Of a DNA stretch of 50,714 nucleotides, positions 9,062 through 18,012 are shown piece by piece. Below the pieces are notes generated by a model, which was given only the letters and a program-made list of their open reading frames with translations, was not told the origin of the DNA and did no database searches. How positions within the stretch are numbered: position 1 is the first letter of the stretch; each line of letters begins with the position of its first letter. A program made the position numbers and the translations under genes. The stretch comes from Ruminococcus_G sp050944435 (GTDB lineage: Bacteria > Bacillota > Clostridia > Lachnospirales > Lachnospiraceae), in contig JBMNRB010000022.1 of NCBI GenBank assembly GCA_050944435.1, forward strand, positions 1 to 50,714, in the 5' to 3' direction.

Positions 9062-10402
9062 ATGTTCGAGAACATGACAGAGCAGGAAGCCAGGGAACAG
9101 ATTCTGGATCTGGTGGGGGCTTACTGCGAGAAATATCATAAGAAAAAACCGTATAAAGAGGGAGAAAGGATCCCTTACGCATCCCGGGTTTATGACCGGG
9201 AGGAGATGACAAATCTGGTGGACAGCGCGCTGGAATTCTGGCTGACCTCAGGACGTTATACCGATGAATTCGAAAGGGAGTTTGCCAAATATCTCAATGT
9301 GCGCCACTGCTCGCTGGTAAACTCCGGCTCCTCCGCCAATCTGCTGGCGTTTATGGCGCTGACTTCTCCCCTTCTGGGGGACCGCCAGGTGCGCCCGGGA
9401 GATGAGATCATCACAGTGGCGGCGGGTTTTCCCACCACAGTGACGCCCATGGTACAGTACGGCGCGGTGCCGGTTTTTGTGGATGTGACCATCCCCCAGT
9501 ACAATATCGATGTGACCAGACTGGAGGGCGCCCTGTCAGAGAAGACGAAGGGCGTGATGCTGGCTCATACGCTGGGCAATCCCTTTGATTTAAAATCGGT
9601 AAAAGAATTCTGTGACCGCCATGGCCTTTGGCTGATTGAGGATAACTGTGACGCCTTGGGAAGCACATACACGCTGGACGGAAAGACGTATCTTACGGGT
9701 ACGGTGGGAGATATCGGAACGTCCAGCTTCTATCCTCCTCATCACATGACGATGGGCGAGGGAGGGGCGGTGTATACCGATAATCCGCTGCTTCACAAAA
9801 TCGTCCGTTCTCTCAGGGACTGGGGAAGGGATTGTATGTGTGCTCCGGGACAGGACAATCTCTGCGGACACCGGTTTGACCGGCAGTACGGGGAGCTGCC
9901 CCTGGGATACGATCATAAATATGTGTACTCTCATTTCGGATATAACCTGAAGGCGACGGATATGCAGGCGGCGGTGGGCTGCGCTCAGTTAAGAAAATTC
10001 CCCTCTTTTGTGACGAGAAGGAAAGAGAATTTCAGACGGCTGCAGGAGGGACTTTCAGAACTGCAGGATGCGTTTATTTTGCCGGAGCCCTGTGAAAATT
10101 CCGATCCCTGCTGGTTCGGATTCCTGATTACCTGCAAAGAGGGCTGCGACCGGAATAAGGTGGTACAGTATGCGGAAAGCAAAGGAGTACAGACAAGGAT
10201 GCTTTTTTCCGGAAATCTGACGAAACATCCCTGTTTTGATCAGATGAGAAAAGAAAACCGGGGATACCGGATTGCCGGCGGCCTTGAGGTGACGGACAGG
10301 ATCATGACGGACACCTTCTGGATCGGCGTATATCCCGGAATGACCGATGAGATGCTGGACCGGATGATCCGGGTGCTGGCGGAGGCAGTGAGAAATAATT
10401 GA
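9062..10402 (+). CDS. rfbH: CDP-4-keto-6-deoxy-D-glucose 3-dehydrase (E1, iron-sulfur PMP enzyme)
   Basis: It removes the C-3 hydroxyl of CDP-4-keto-6-deoxyglucose in 3,6-dideoxyhexose synthesis. The 446-residue protein has the aminotransferase fold, but the PLP-binding lysine position holds histidine (PPHHMTMGEGG, His227/His228), the known mark of E1 enzymes. The [2Fe-2S] ligands are present as Cys196, Cys258, Cys260 and Cys268. The x1 and x7 spacings equal those of E1. The first spacing is 61 rather than 57 residues, and the histidine shifts by the same four, which fits a small insertion. E1 needs a reductase (E3, AscD/DdhD); no gene for one is seen in the window. Ribosome site GGAGGA lies eight bases before the ATG at 9062. 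Confidence 0.95.
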   Translation: MFENMTEQEAREQILDLVGAYCEKYHKKKPYKEGERIPYASRVYDREEMTNLVDSALEFWLTSGRYTDEFEREFAKYLNVRHCSLVNSGSSANLLAFMALTSPLLGDRQVRPGDEIITVAAGFPTTVTPMVQYGAVPVFVDVTIPQYNIDVTRLEGALSEKTKGVMLAHTLGNPFDLKSVKEFCDRHGLWLIEDNCDALGSTYTLDGKTYLTGTVGDIGTSSFYPPHHMTMGEGGAVYTDNPLLHKIVRSLRDWGRDCMCAPGQDNLCGHRFDRQYGELPLGYDHKYVYSHFGYNLKATDMQAAVGCAQLRKFPSFVTRRKENFRRLQEGLSELQDAFILPEPCENSDPCWFGFLITCKEGCDRNKVVQYAESKGVQTRMLFSGNLTKHPCFDQMRKENRGYRIAGGLEVTDRIMTDTFWIGVYPGMTDEMLDRMIRVLAEAVRNN

Positions 10403-10426
10403 CAGAGAATAATGGTGAGGAATAGT

Positions 10427-11740
10427 ATGGCATTTGATGAGAAGATGAGATGGTTTGGATTCTGGGCGCTGGACGGAATAAGAGGCGGCAAGGTGCGCAG
10501 GTATTATAACCAGATTCAGAACAGCTTTAAAAACGGGACTTCTATCAGGGACACGGAAGAGAAAATTCAAAAACTGATCGGCCATGCGGTGCGTACTACT
10601 GAGTTTTATCAGGAATTTTCACCGGATACCCCTTTGTCAGAACTTCCGGTGGTAAATAAAGATACCTTTCGGCAGCATTACGATGAATTTGTATCCAGTC
10701 AATATAAAGACGAAAAGGATAATCGGCAGATGTCCACCAGCGGTTCCACAGGAACACCGCTGACCATGGTGCAGAACAGAGATAAAATTGCCCATAACAC
10801 GGCGGGCGGTATTTTTCTGAGTATGGTGGGCGGATTCTATATCGGCATGAAAGAAGCCTTCATCCGGGTTTGGGTGAATAATGTGAAAAAAGGGAAGCTG
10901 CAGCTTCTGATGGAAAACATGATAATGATGGACAGCTCTCGAATGGATGACGAAGGCGTAGAGAAAATGCTTCAGGTGATCGAAAAGAAAAAAGTAAAAT
11001 GCCTGGTGGGATATTCCTCCGCCCTGGAACAGATCAGCCGTTATATCAGCCGGACGGGAAGGGACGTATCAAAGTTTCAGGTGGCGGCCATCATTCCCAT
11101 TTCGGAGTCCATGGCGCCTAATCTGAGACGCAGTCTCCAGGAGCAGTTTCATTGCCCGGTGCGGGCCTGGTATTCCAACGAGGAGAACGGCATCATGGGA
11201 ATTCAGGACGCAGTGGAAGAAGGGTATCATATCGATACGGAAAGCTATTACTATGAAATACTGAAAATGGACAGTGACGAACCGGCGGAACCGGGAGAAC
11301 TGGGGAGAATCGTAATCACCGATCTGTATAATTATGCTTTTCCCATTCTGCGGTACGACAACGGAGATACGGCCATTGCCAAAAGAAAGGTAAAAAACGG
11401 AAAATACAAGCTGTATCTGTCCAGTCTGTACGGACGCAGGAGCGATCTGATCTATGACTGCGACGGCAAGGCGCTGACTCCTTATATCATTACCAACAAC
11501 ATGTGGGACGTAAAAGGAGTAAAGCAATTCCGGTTTATCCAGGAGGATGCGGCCACATATACGCTGTGGCTGAACGGGGATAAAGAGGAGATGGATGTGG
11601 AGAATATCCTGGAAAGGATTCGTCCCTATCTGGGAGAAAAGGCCCAGCTTACCGTAGAGTATGTGGATGAAATTCCAGTGTTGGCTTCCGGCAAACGGAA
11701 ATATATCGAAAACAGATGGAAAGCAGGGGAAAAACGGTGA
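10427..11740 (+). CDS. PaaK/CapK-like AMP-forming enzyme, first copy
   Basis: A 437-residue member of the phenylacetate-CoA ligase/CapK branch of adenylate-forming enzymes. The phosphate-binding loop reads STSGSTGTPL. A RYDNGDTA stretch matches the adenylate-binding Asp region, and an ASGKRK motif near the end holds the expected A10-like lysine. Members of this branch often sit in polysaccharide clusters, where their role is mostly unproven; activation of an acyl group to decorate a sugar is one possibility. The ATG at 10427 is chosen because GAGGA is five bases upstream; an in-frame ATG at 10412 has a poorer site. It is clearly paralogous to the gene at 12933, on the other side of the flippase gene. 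Confidence 0.85.
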   Translation: MAFDEKMRWFGFWALDGIRGGKVRRYYNQIQNSFKNGTSIRDTEEKIQKLIGHAVRTTEFYQEFSPDTPLSELPVVNKDTFRQHYDEFVSSQYKDEKDNRQMSTSGSTGTPLTMVQNRDKIAHNTAGGIFLSMVGGFYIGMKEAFIRVWVNNVKKGKLQLLMENMIMMDSSRMDDEGVEKMLQVIEKKKVKCLVGYSSALEQISRYISRTGRDVSKFQVAAIIPISESMAPNLRRSLQEQFHCPVRAWYSNEENGIMGIQDAVEEGYHIDTESYYYEILKMDSDEPAEPGELGRIVITDLYNYAFPILRYDNGDTAIAKRKVKNGKYKLYLSSLYGRRSDLIYDCDGKALTPYIITNNMWDVKGVKQFRFIQEDAATYTLWLNGDKEEMDVENILERIRPYLGEKAQLTVEYVDEIPVLASGKRKYIENRWKAGEKR

Positions 11741-12927
11741 AAAAAGCCCAGGGAAAACAGATTTTGGGAAATACTGCCTATACCATGGGCGGCATGCTGC
11801 TGATGAATGGAGTTCTGCAGCTTGCCGTCTATCCCCTTCTCAACGCCCAGATGGGACAGGAGGAGCTGGGCAGCGTATTGTATATCATGGGTCTGGTCAG
11901 CATCCTGTGCCCTTCTGTAGGACAGGCGCTGAATACCAGCCGACTGGTGGTGAGACGCACCTGCCAGGTGAACAACGGGGATTACGACCGGCTTTTGATT
12001 CTGTTTGCAGGCATCGGCGGAATTATTGCCATTCTGGGTTCCGGTTCCTCCCTCCGGGGATGGGTGACTGTGCCGCTGACGCTGCTCCTTATTCTGACGA
12101 CTGCGTTTCGCTACTACGGTGATGTGGAATACAGGCTGAATCTGAACTATCAGAGGTATTTTATCTACTATGCGCTGATCAGCGCAGGATATCTGCTTGG
12201 ATACGGTTTGTATCGTCTGACGGGAAACTGGTTTCTCATTTTCCTGGTGGGGGAAGGGGCAGCCCTTGTCTATGTGGGAATCACCGGAAGTGTTTTCAAA
12301 AATTTCTGGAAAAAAAGCCAGTATTTTTCAACGGCATGTGTGAGGGGGTTTTTTCTGACCCTTTCTTATTTAATTACCAATACGACGTTGAATATGGACC
12401 GCCTGGCGCTGAAACATATGGTGGGAAACGAGGCGGTTACCCAGTATTATGTGGTATCGTTAATCGGAAAAACCATGGTGCTTTTGGTGGCTCCCATTAA
12501 TACGATTGTTATTTCTTATCTGACCAGACGGGAAAGAACACTGAATAAAAAAGAGTTTTCTCTGGCTGCAGGAGCCGGCTTTTTGGTTTCCTTTTTGTTC
12601 TTTCTGTGTTGTCAGATTGGAACGCCGCTGTTTGTAAAGATTTTTTATCCGGACCTGTATACGTCAGTCCGGCCGCTGATGACCGTGGTAAACCTGACTC
12701 AGGTGCTGGCGCTGTATTCCGCGTTTCTTTTTATTTTGGTATTGACGTTCACCAATGAAACCTGGCAGTTGATTCTTCAGGCGGCCCATCTGGTGATTAT
12801 GGCAGTGCTGGTGGTCATCTTTACGTTAAAAGACGGAATCGTGGGATTTTCCTATGGGGCGCTTCTGGCAAATGCCATTCGGGTGGCAGCGGTGATTATT
12901 TTAGGATTTGGAAAAATCAGGAGGTGA
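11737..12927 (+). CDS. Wzx-like polysaccharide flippase
   Basis: A 396-residue, very hydrophobic protein with roughly eleven or twelve membrane segments, of the oligosaccharide/O-antigen flippase type. It should move a lipid-linked sugar or glycan across the membrane. The N-terminal GNTAYTMGGMLLMNG and the ITNTTLNMDRLALKHM stretch are typical of Wzx/RfbX proteins. The start is a GTG overlapping the upstream stop (GTGA), with AGGGGA six bases before; the alternative ATG at 11716 has no ribosome site. Its placement between two PaaK-like genes suggests that the three act together. Confidence 0.8.
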   Translation: MKKAQGKQILGNTAYTMGGMLLMNGVLQLAVYPLLNAQMGQEELGSVLYIMGLVSILCPSVGQALNTSRLVVRRTCQVNNGDYDRLLILFAGIGGIIAILGSGSSLRGWVTVPLTLLLILTTAFRYYGDVEYRLNLNYQRYFIYYALISAGYLLGYGLYRLTGNWFLIFLVGEGAALVYVGITGSVFKNFWKKSQYFSTACVRGFFLTLSYLITNTTLNMDRLALKHMVGNEAVTQYYVVSLIGKTMVLLVAPINTIVISYLTRRERTLNKKEFSLAAGAGFLVSFLFFLCCQIGTPLFVKIFYPDLYTSVRPLMTVVNLTQVLALYSAFLFILVLTFTNETWQLILQAAHLVIMAVLVVIFTLKDGIVGFSYGALLANAIRVAAVIILGFGKIRR

Positions 12928-12932
12928 AAGGA

Positions 12933-14252
12933 ATGCAGTCAGGTGAAGTGCTGCGGCGTACAGCCTTTAATCTGCTGGACAAACTGCAGGGCGGCAGGCT
13001 GAATCAGTTAAAGACAGTGAATAAAAGAGAGATAGTGGAAGGAATAACCCCGGAATATGAGGAAAGAAGGCTGCAGGCTGTTCTGGATTTTGCGAAAAAT
13101 CACTCTGAATTTTACCGGGGATACTCCCATGGAGAGAAACTGGAAGATTTTCCAGTGATGAACAAAAGTGATTATAATCAGAATTTTAATCAGATACTCT
13201 GCGATGAGTGGCAGGATGGAAAGAAAAAGACATACCGGCTGTCTACCAGCGGATCTACAGGATCACCCTTTACGGTGCTGTGCGACGGCGACAAGATGAA
13301 CCGGATCAACATGAATTTCATCGCCTGTATGGAGCTTAACGGTTTTCGGATGGGGATGAAGCGGGGAGAATTCCGGGTGTGGATCGAAGGAAAAAACACT
13401 ATCAGCAGATGGAAATCTTTCAAAAATAATCTGCTGATGATTGATATTTCCAATATGGGAGAAGAATCTTTGGCAAAAATCTGCCGGCGGATACAAAAGC
13501 AGAGGATTCAGGTGCTGGTCAGCTACTCCAGTGCGTTGACAGCTCTGGCCGCCTATATCCGGGATCACCAGGTGGATATTTCCCGATGGGATGTGGAAAT
13601 GATTTTTTCCATGGGAGAGGCGCTGCCCGACGCCACGTTCGATCTTTTGACGGAGATTTTCGGTTTTTCCCCGGTGAGGTCCTACGGCAATAACGAAAAT
13701 GGTTTTATCGCCATCGGGCTTAACGATCAGAAGGAGTATACCGTCGATCTGTATAATTTTTACATTGAAATATTAAAGCTGCAAAGCGATGAACCGGCCA
13801 AGCCGGGAGAAGTGGGGCGAATCGTGGTAACAGATTACTACAACAGAGCTTTTCCCATGATCCGCTACGACACGGGCGATACGGGAATACTGGAAATTAC
13901 TCTGGATGACAAAGGAAGAAAGCATGGCGTGCTGAAAGAAATTTACGGAAGAAGGGGTTCTTTGATGTATAACTGTAAAGGGGAGCCCTTATCCATCCAC
14001 GTATTCATGAACGTGCTTCTTCATCTGGAGGGGACGGTTCATCAGGCGAAATGTATCCAGTGGGAAAAGAAACGATACGAATTGCTTCTGAATGCAGACC
14101 GCAGTAAAATAAATGAGGATGAAGTTGTGGCTTCCTACCGCAGATATCTGGGGGAAGAGGCGCAGATCGACGTGACTTATGTGGATGAAATTCCGGTGCA
14201 GGCATCTGGAAAACGAATGGTCTGTGAGAATCGATGTCCGGATTATCAATAG
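12933..14252 (+). CDS. PaaK/CapK-like AMP-forming enzyme, second copy
   Basis: A paralogue of the gene at 10427, with 439 residues. Shared landmarks are LSTSGSTGSPF, a conserved LVSYSSAL motif, RYDTGDTG, EEAQIDVTYVDEIPVQASGKR near the end and the same overall length. A distinct binding pocket is possible, because the middle parts differ clearly. The ATG at 12933 is preceded by a near-perfect AGGAGGTGA; a GTG at 12924, which overlaps the flippase stop, has no good site. Function unproven; it may activate a second acyl or carboxyl substrate for the same glycan. Confidence 0.85.
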   Translation: MQSGEVLRRTAFNLLDKLQGGRLNQLKTVNKREIVEGITPEYEERRLQAVLDFAKNHSEFYRGYSHGEKLEDFPVMNKSDYNQNFNQILCDEWQDGKKKTYRLSTSGSTGSPFTVLCDGDKMNRINMNFIACMELNGFRMGMKRGEFRVWIEGKNTISRWKSFKNNLLMIDISNMGEESLAKICRRIQKQRIQVLVSYSSALTALAAYIRDHQVDISRWDVEMIFSMGEALPDATFDLLTEIFGFSPVRSYGNNENGFIAIGLNDQKEYTVDLYNFYIEILKLQSDEPAKPGEVGRIVVTDYYNRAFPMIRYDTGDTGILEITLDDKGRKHGVLKEIYGRRGSLMYNCKGEPLSIHVFMNVLLHLEGTVHQAKCIQWEKKRYELLLNADRSKINEDEVVASYRRYLGEEAQIDVTYVDEIPVQASGKRMVCENRCPDYQ

Positions 14253-14264
14253 AAGGAAAAAAGA

Positions 14265-16106
14265 ATGAAAAAGAAAGTTTCAGATTATATTGCAGATTAT
14301 ATTGCAGAGCGGGGAATCCGCGATGTGTTTACGGTGACCGGGGGAGGAGCCATGCATATGAATCATTCCTTCGGCAGCCATCCGGTACTGAAATGCACGT
14401 ATCATCATCATGAGCAGGCAGCGGCTATGGCTGCGGAAGCTTACGCCAGGGTGGACAATCAGATGGCGGCGGTCTGCGTCACTTCAGGACCGGGGGCGAC
14501 CAATGCCATCACCGGCGTGCTCTGCGCCTGGACGGATTCTATTCCCATGATTGTGTTTTCCGGGCAGGTGAGGTACGATACCACGGTAAGAAGCAGCGGA
14601 CTGAAGCTGCGGACCATGGGAGTGCAGGAGTACGATATCACCCCCTCTGTGGCTCCCATGACCAAGTATGCGGTGATGGTGACCAAAGCAGAAGATATCC
14701 GCTACCATCTGGAGCGGGCGCTGTATCTGGCGCTTCACGGCCGTCCGGGTCCGGTGTGGCTGGATATTCCCCTGAATGTTCAGGGGGCGGAAATTGATCC
14801 GGAAAAGATAAGGAAATACGATCCCGAAGAGGATGAGAAGGAGGTACCGGCGGCTATTCCCTGGGAGACGGCAGCCATTGTACTGGACAAGATTCAGGCC
14901 AGCAGCCGTCCTGTGATCTTTGCAGGAAACGGCGTTCGCCTTTCCAAAGGATATTCTTCCTTCCGCCGGCTGACAGATCTTCTGGGGGTTCCGGTGGTGA
15001 CGGGAATGAGCAGTGTGGATGCCATGGAAACGGATCATCCCCTGTATGTGGGACGAAACGGAGGAACGGGAGACCGGGCCGGAAATTTTGCCATACAAAA
15101 CTGTGACCTGCTTCTTTCTCTGGGCAGCCGTCAAAGCTTTCTGCAGACAGGGTTTAATTATGAGACCTGGGCCAGAGAGGCCTATACCATTCTCAATGAT
15201 ATCGATGGGGAGGAGCTGAAAAAGCCCAGTCTCCATGTGGATCTGCCGGTGGTGGGGAATGTGCTGGAGCTGATGGAGAAAATGCTGATTCTCCTTCTCA
15301 AGGCGGGATATTCCAAAGACAGACCCCTTTTTGGCAAGGAAGAGTGGCTGGCCCGGTGCCGTGGATGGAAAGAAAAATATCCGGTGGTGACCCGGGAGCA
15401 TTATCAGACCCTGGAGGAGGGAAGGACGAATATCTATGCCTTTTTCCATGAGATGACTTCCAGACTCAGGGAAGGCGCAAAGCTGGTGGTCAGCGTGGGG
15501 ACTTCCCGGGTGGCCGGCAGCCAGAGTGCGGTGATCAAAAGAAAAACCCGCTTTATCACCAATCCCAATACGGCTTCCATGGGATACGGACTGCCGGCAG
15601 CCATCGGCGTATGCCGGGCGGCCAAGGAAGAAGTGATCTGCGTGACGGGAGAGGGGAGTCTGCAGATGAACCTTCAGGAACTGCAGACCATTTTTCATAA
15701 CCGGTTTCCCATTAAAATTTTCGTGATAAACAACGAGGGATACCACTCCATACGGCAGACGCAGATGAATTTCTTCGGAGAACCGCTGATGGGAGTGGGA
15801 CCGGAGAGCGGGGATTTAAGTTTTCCGGATCTTGAAAAACTGGCCCTGGCCTATGGAATTCCCTATACCAGATGTAAAAGCAGCCGTACGCTGGGGGAGG
15901 ATGTGGAAGAAGTTCTGAGACAGCCCGGGGCGGTGCTCTGTGAGGTTTTTGTGACGAAACGGCAGTACACCCAGCCCAAGACGGCTTCAAAACGGCTGCC
16001 TGACGGCCGGATGGTTTCAGCGCCGTTGGAAGATATGTATCCTTTCCTGGATCGGGAGGAATTAAAAGAAAATATGATTATTGATTTAGTTGAGGATAAG
16101 GGATGA
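14265..16106 (+). CDS. Acetolactate-synthase-like TPP enzyme, possible YerE-type sugar carboligase
   Basis: A 613-residue thiamine-diphosphate enzyme with the three-domain order of the family. The N-terminal domain has GGGAMHMNHSF and the cofactor-activating Glu50 (HHHEQAAAMAAE). The middle domain runs about 200-350. The C-terminal domain has a GEG-to-NN metal and diphosphate motif (VTGEGSLQ to VINNEGY, GDG altered to GEG). Genuine acetolactate synthase would sit with amino-acid genes; this one follows rfbFGH. In Yersinia the FAD/TPP enzyme YerE adds a two-carbon unit from pyruvate to CDP-3,6-dideoxy-4-ketoglucose in yersiniose synthesis, and the context here suggests a similar step. FAD dependence cannot be judged by eye. 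Start at 14265 after AGAAGGAAAA. Confidence 0.8.
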   Translation: MKKKVSDYIADYIAERGIRDVFTVTGGGAMHMNHSFGSHPVLKCTYHHHEQAAAMAAEAYARVDNQMAAVCVTSGPGATNAITGVLCAWTDSIPMIVFSGQVRYDTTVRSSGLKLRTMGVQEYDITPSVAPMTKYAVMVTKAEDIRYHLERALYLALHGRPGPVWLDIPLNVQGAEIDPEKIRKYDPEEDEKEVPAAIPWETAAIVLDKIQASSRPVIFAGNGVRLSKGYSSFRRLTDLLGVPVVTGMSSVDAMETDHPLYVGRNGGTGDRAGNFAIQNCDLLLSLGSRQSFLQTGFNYETWAREAYTILNDIDGEELKKPSLHVDLPVVGNVLELMEKMLILLLKAGYSKDRPLFGKEEWLARCRGWKEKYPVVTREHYQTLEEGRTNIYAFFHEMTSRLREGAKLVVSVGTSRVAGSQSAVIKRKTRFITNPNTASMGYGLPAAIGVCRAAKEEVICVTGEGSLQMNLQELQTIFHNRFPIKIFVINNEGYHSIRQTQMNFFGEPLMGVGPESGDLSFPDLEKLALAYGIPYTRCKSSRTLGEDVEEVLRQPGAVLCEVFVTKRQYTQPKTASKRLPDGRMVSAPLEDMYPFLDREELKENMIIDLVEDKG

Positions 16107-17032
16107 GAATGAAACGGATTGTGGTGACGGGGGCCACCAGCATGATCGGCGCGGCGCTGATCAAAGAATGTATCCGCCGCGGCACAGAGGTTTATGGGGT
16201 GGTGCGAAAGGACAGTTCCCGTCTTTCCAGGATTTCCCCGGACCCATTGGTGCATCTGGTATACGCTTCTCTGGAAGAGATGGACAGCCTGCCGGAAAAG
16301 ATACCGGTACCTTGCGACACCTTTTTCCATATTGCCTGGGGTCATACGGGAGCGGGCAGGAACAAAAGTACCCTGCTGCAGAGCCGGAATATTGAATATA
16401 CCCTAAAGGCTCTGCAGGCGGCGAAAGCTCTGGGCTGCCAGCGCTTTATCGGAGCCGGTTCCCAGGCGGAATACGGTATCCTGGATCTGGAAGCCATCGG
16501 TCCGGAGGCGCCGGAACATCCGGTGACTCCCTACGGCGTCAGCAAACTGGCGGCGGGGAAACTGGCCTTCCTGATGGCGAAAGAAATGGGGATGGAATGT
16601 ATCTGGCCCAGGATTTTCAGCGTTTACGGAATCTATGACAAGGAATCTTCCATGATTTCAGACAGTATCCGGAAAATGCTGGCCGGAGAGGAGACGGCCT
16701 TCACCCCCGCACAGCAGAGATGGGATTACCTGTACTGTGAAGATGCGGGAAGAGCCTATTATCTGATCGGGGAAAAGGGACGCGACGGCGCGGTATACTG
16801 TGTGGGCAGCGGACAGGCACGGCCCCTTTCCGAGTATATTTATCTGATGCGGGATGCGGTGGATCCCGGGATTTGTCCCGGTATCGGAAAACGTCCCTAT
16901 CCCTCCGGCGCAGTGATGAATCTGTGTGCGGATATCCGGAATCTTCGGGAGGATACGGGTTTTGAGCCGGAGATTTCCTTTGAAGAGGGGATTGGCCGGA
17001 CAGTGGAGTGGTTAAGGAGAACAATGCGATGA
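16103..17032 (+). CDS. NAD(P)-dependent epimerase/dehydratase (extended SDR)
   Basis: A 309-residue extended short-chain dehydrogenase. The Rossmann motif is TGATSMIGAAL near the start, and the catalytic pair is Tyr-x3-Lys in PYGVSK. RIFSVYG is typical of nucleotide-sugar epimerases and reductases. In yersiniose synthesis the last step is reduction of the 4-keto group by the SDR YerF, so this gene may fill that place; a C-5 or C-4 epimerase role is equally open. The start overlaps the TPP-enzyme stop (ATGA), and the stop overlaps the glycosyltransferase start in the same way, so translation is coupled. Confidence 0.85.
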   Translation: MRMKRIVVTGATSMIGAALIKECIRRGTEVYGVVRKDSSRLSRISPDPLVHLVYASLEEMDSLPEKIPVPCDTFFHIAWGHTGAGRNKSTLLQSRNIEYTLKALQAAKALGCQRFIGAGSQAEYGILDLEAIGPEAPEHPVTPYGVSKLAAGKLAFLMAKEMGMECIWPRIFSVYGIYDKESSMISDSIRKMLAGEETAFTPAQQRWDYLYCEDAGRAYYLIGEKGRDGAVYCVGSGQARPLSEYIYLMRDAVDPGICPGIGKRPYPSGAVMNLCADIRNLREDTGFEPEISFEEGIGRTVEWLRRTMR

Positions 17033-18012
17033 AAAAGAAAATTTCCGTGGTGATTCCCACATACAATGAGGAGGCAAATGTCATACCGCTGTCCTCCGCC
17101 ATTGTAAAGGTGATGGAAGAAGAGCTGTCCAATTATGATTATGAGATTATTTTTATTGACAATCATTCCAAGGACAGTACCCAGCAGAAGCTGCGGGAGC
17201 TCTGCCGGGAGAACCGGAAGATAAAGGCGATTTTCAACGCCAGAAATTTCGGACAGATGCGTTCGCCGGTTCACGGCCTGAAGCAGGCGACGGGGGACTG
17301 CGTTATCCGCATGTGCGCCGACTTCCAGGACCCGGTGGAAATGATCGTGCAGTTTGTGCGGGAGTGGGAAAGCGGCTATAAAATCGTGATCGGAGTGAAA
17401 AAAGCCAGCAAAGAAAAGAAAATCATGTACTGGATTCGCTCCTGTTACTATAAATTGATTAAAAAGATTACCGATATTGATCATATCGAACACTTTACGG
17501 GATTTGGCCTGTATGATAAGGCCTTTGTGGATGTGGTGCGCAGCCTTCACGATCCCATGCCCTATCTGCGGGGGATCATTGCCGAGCTGGGATTTGATTA
17601 CAAAGCTATTCCCTATGTGCAGCAGAAGCGCAGAGCGGGTAAAAGTAAAAATAATTTTTATACCCTTTATGATTATGCCATGGTGGGGATCACTTCTTAC
17701 TCCAAAGTGGTTATGCGCCTTGCCACTTTCCTTGGATTTTCAGTGGCGGCATTAAGTTTCCTGGCAGGTGTTTTCTATCTGGTGCTGAAAATCATATACT
17801 GGGACCGTTTTTCTGCAGGGGTGGCGCCCATGCTGATCGGTATATTTTTTCTGGGAGCCCTGCAGCTGTTTTTCATCGGTTTTCTGGGAGAATATGTGCT
17901 GAGTATCAACACCAGGGTATTGGACCGGCCGCTGGTAGTAGAAGAAGAGCGGCTGAATTTTGACGAGGGGGAGGTGAAGAAGGAAGATGAAGGAGAAGAT
18001 AAAGAAAATTAA
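17029..18012 (+). CDS. GtrB/DPM1-like family 2 glycosyltransferase
   Basis: A 327-residue membrane glycosyltransferase. The GT-A domain (about 1-230) starts with SVVIPTYNEEANV, has an FIDNHSKDST segment, and MCADFQDP provides the metal-binding Asp residues. Two membrane segments follow (about 230-295), then a charged tail rich in Glu and Lys. Relatives such as GtrB and dolichol-phosphate mannose synthase transfer a sugar from a nucleotide donor to a polyprenyl phosphate. That would supply a lipid-linked monosaccharide to the GT-C enzyme encoded next. ATG at 17029 with AAGGAGA eight bases upstream. It overlaps the next gene by 26 bases. Confidence 0.9.
   Translation: MKKKISVVIPTYNEEANVIPLSSAIVKVMEEELSNYDYEIIFIDNHSKDSTQQKLRELCRENRKIKAIFNARNFGQMRSPVHGLKQATGDCVIRMCADFQDPVEMIVQFVREWESGYKIVIGVKKASKEKKIMYWIRSCYYKLIKKITDIDHIEHFTGFGLYDKAFVDVVRSLHDPMPYLRGIIAELGFDYKAIPYVQQKRRAGKSKNNFYTLYDYAMVGITSYSKVVMRLATFLGFSVAALSFLAGVFYLVLKIIYWDRFSAGVAPMLIGIFFLGALQLFFIGFLGEYVLSINTRVLDRPLVVEEERLNFDEGEVKKEDEGEDKEN

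Noticed and set aside
14484..15746. A 420-codon open frame on the minus strand inside the TPP-enzyme gene
   Set aside because: The plus frame carries clear family motifs and a ribosome site. The minus frame shows no known motif and is His- and Arg-rich, as expected for a shadow frame.
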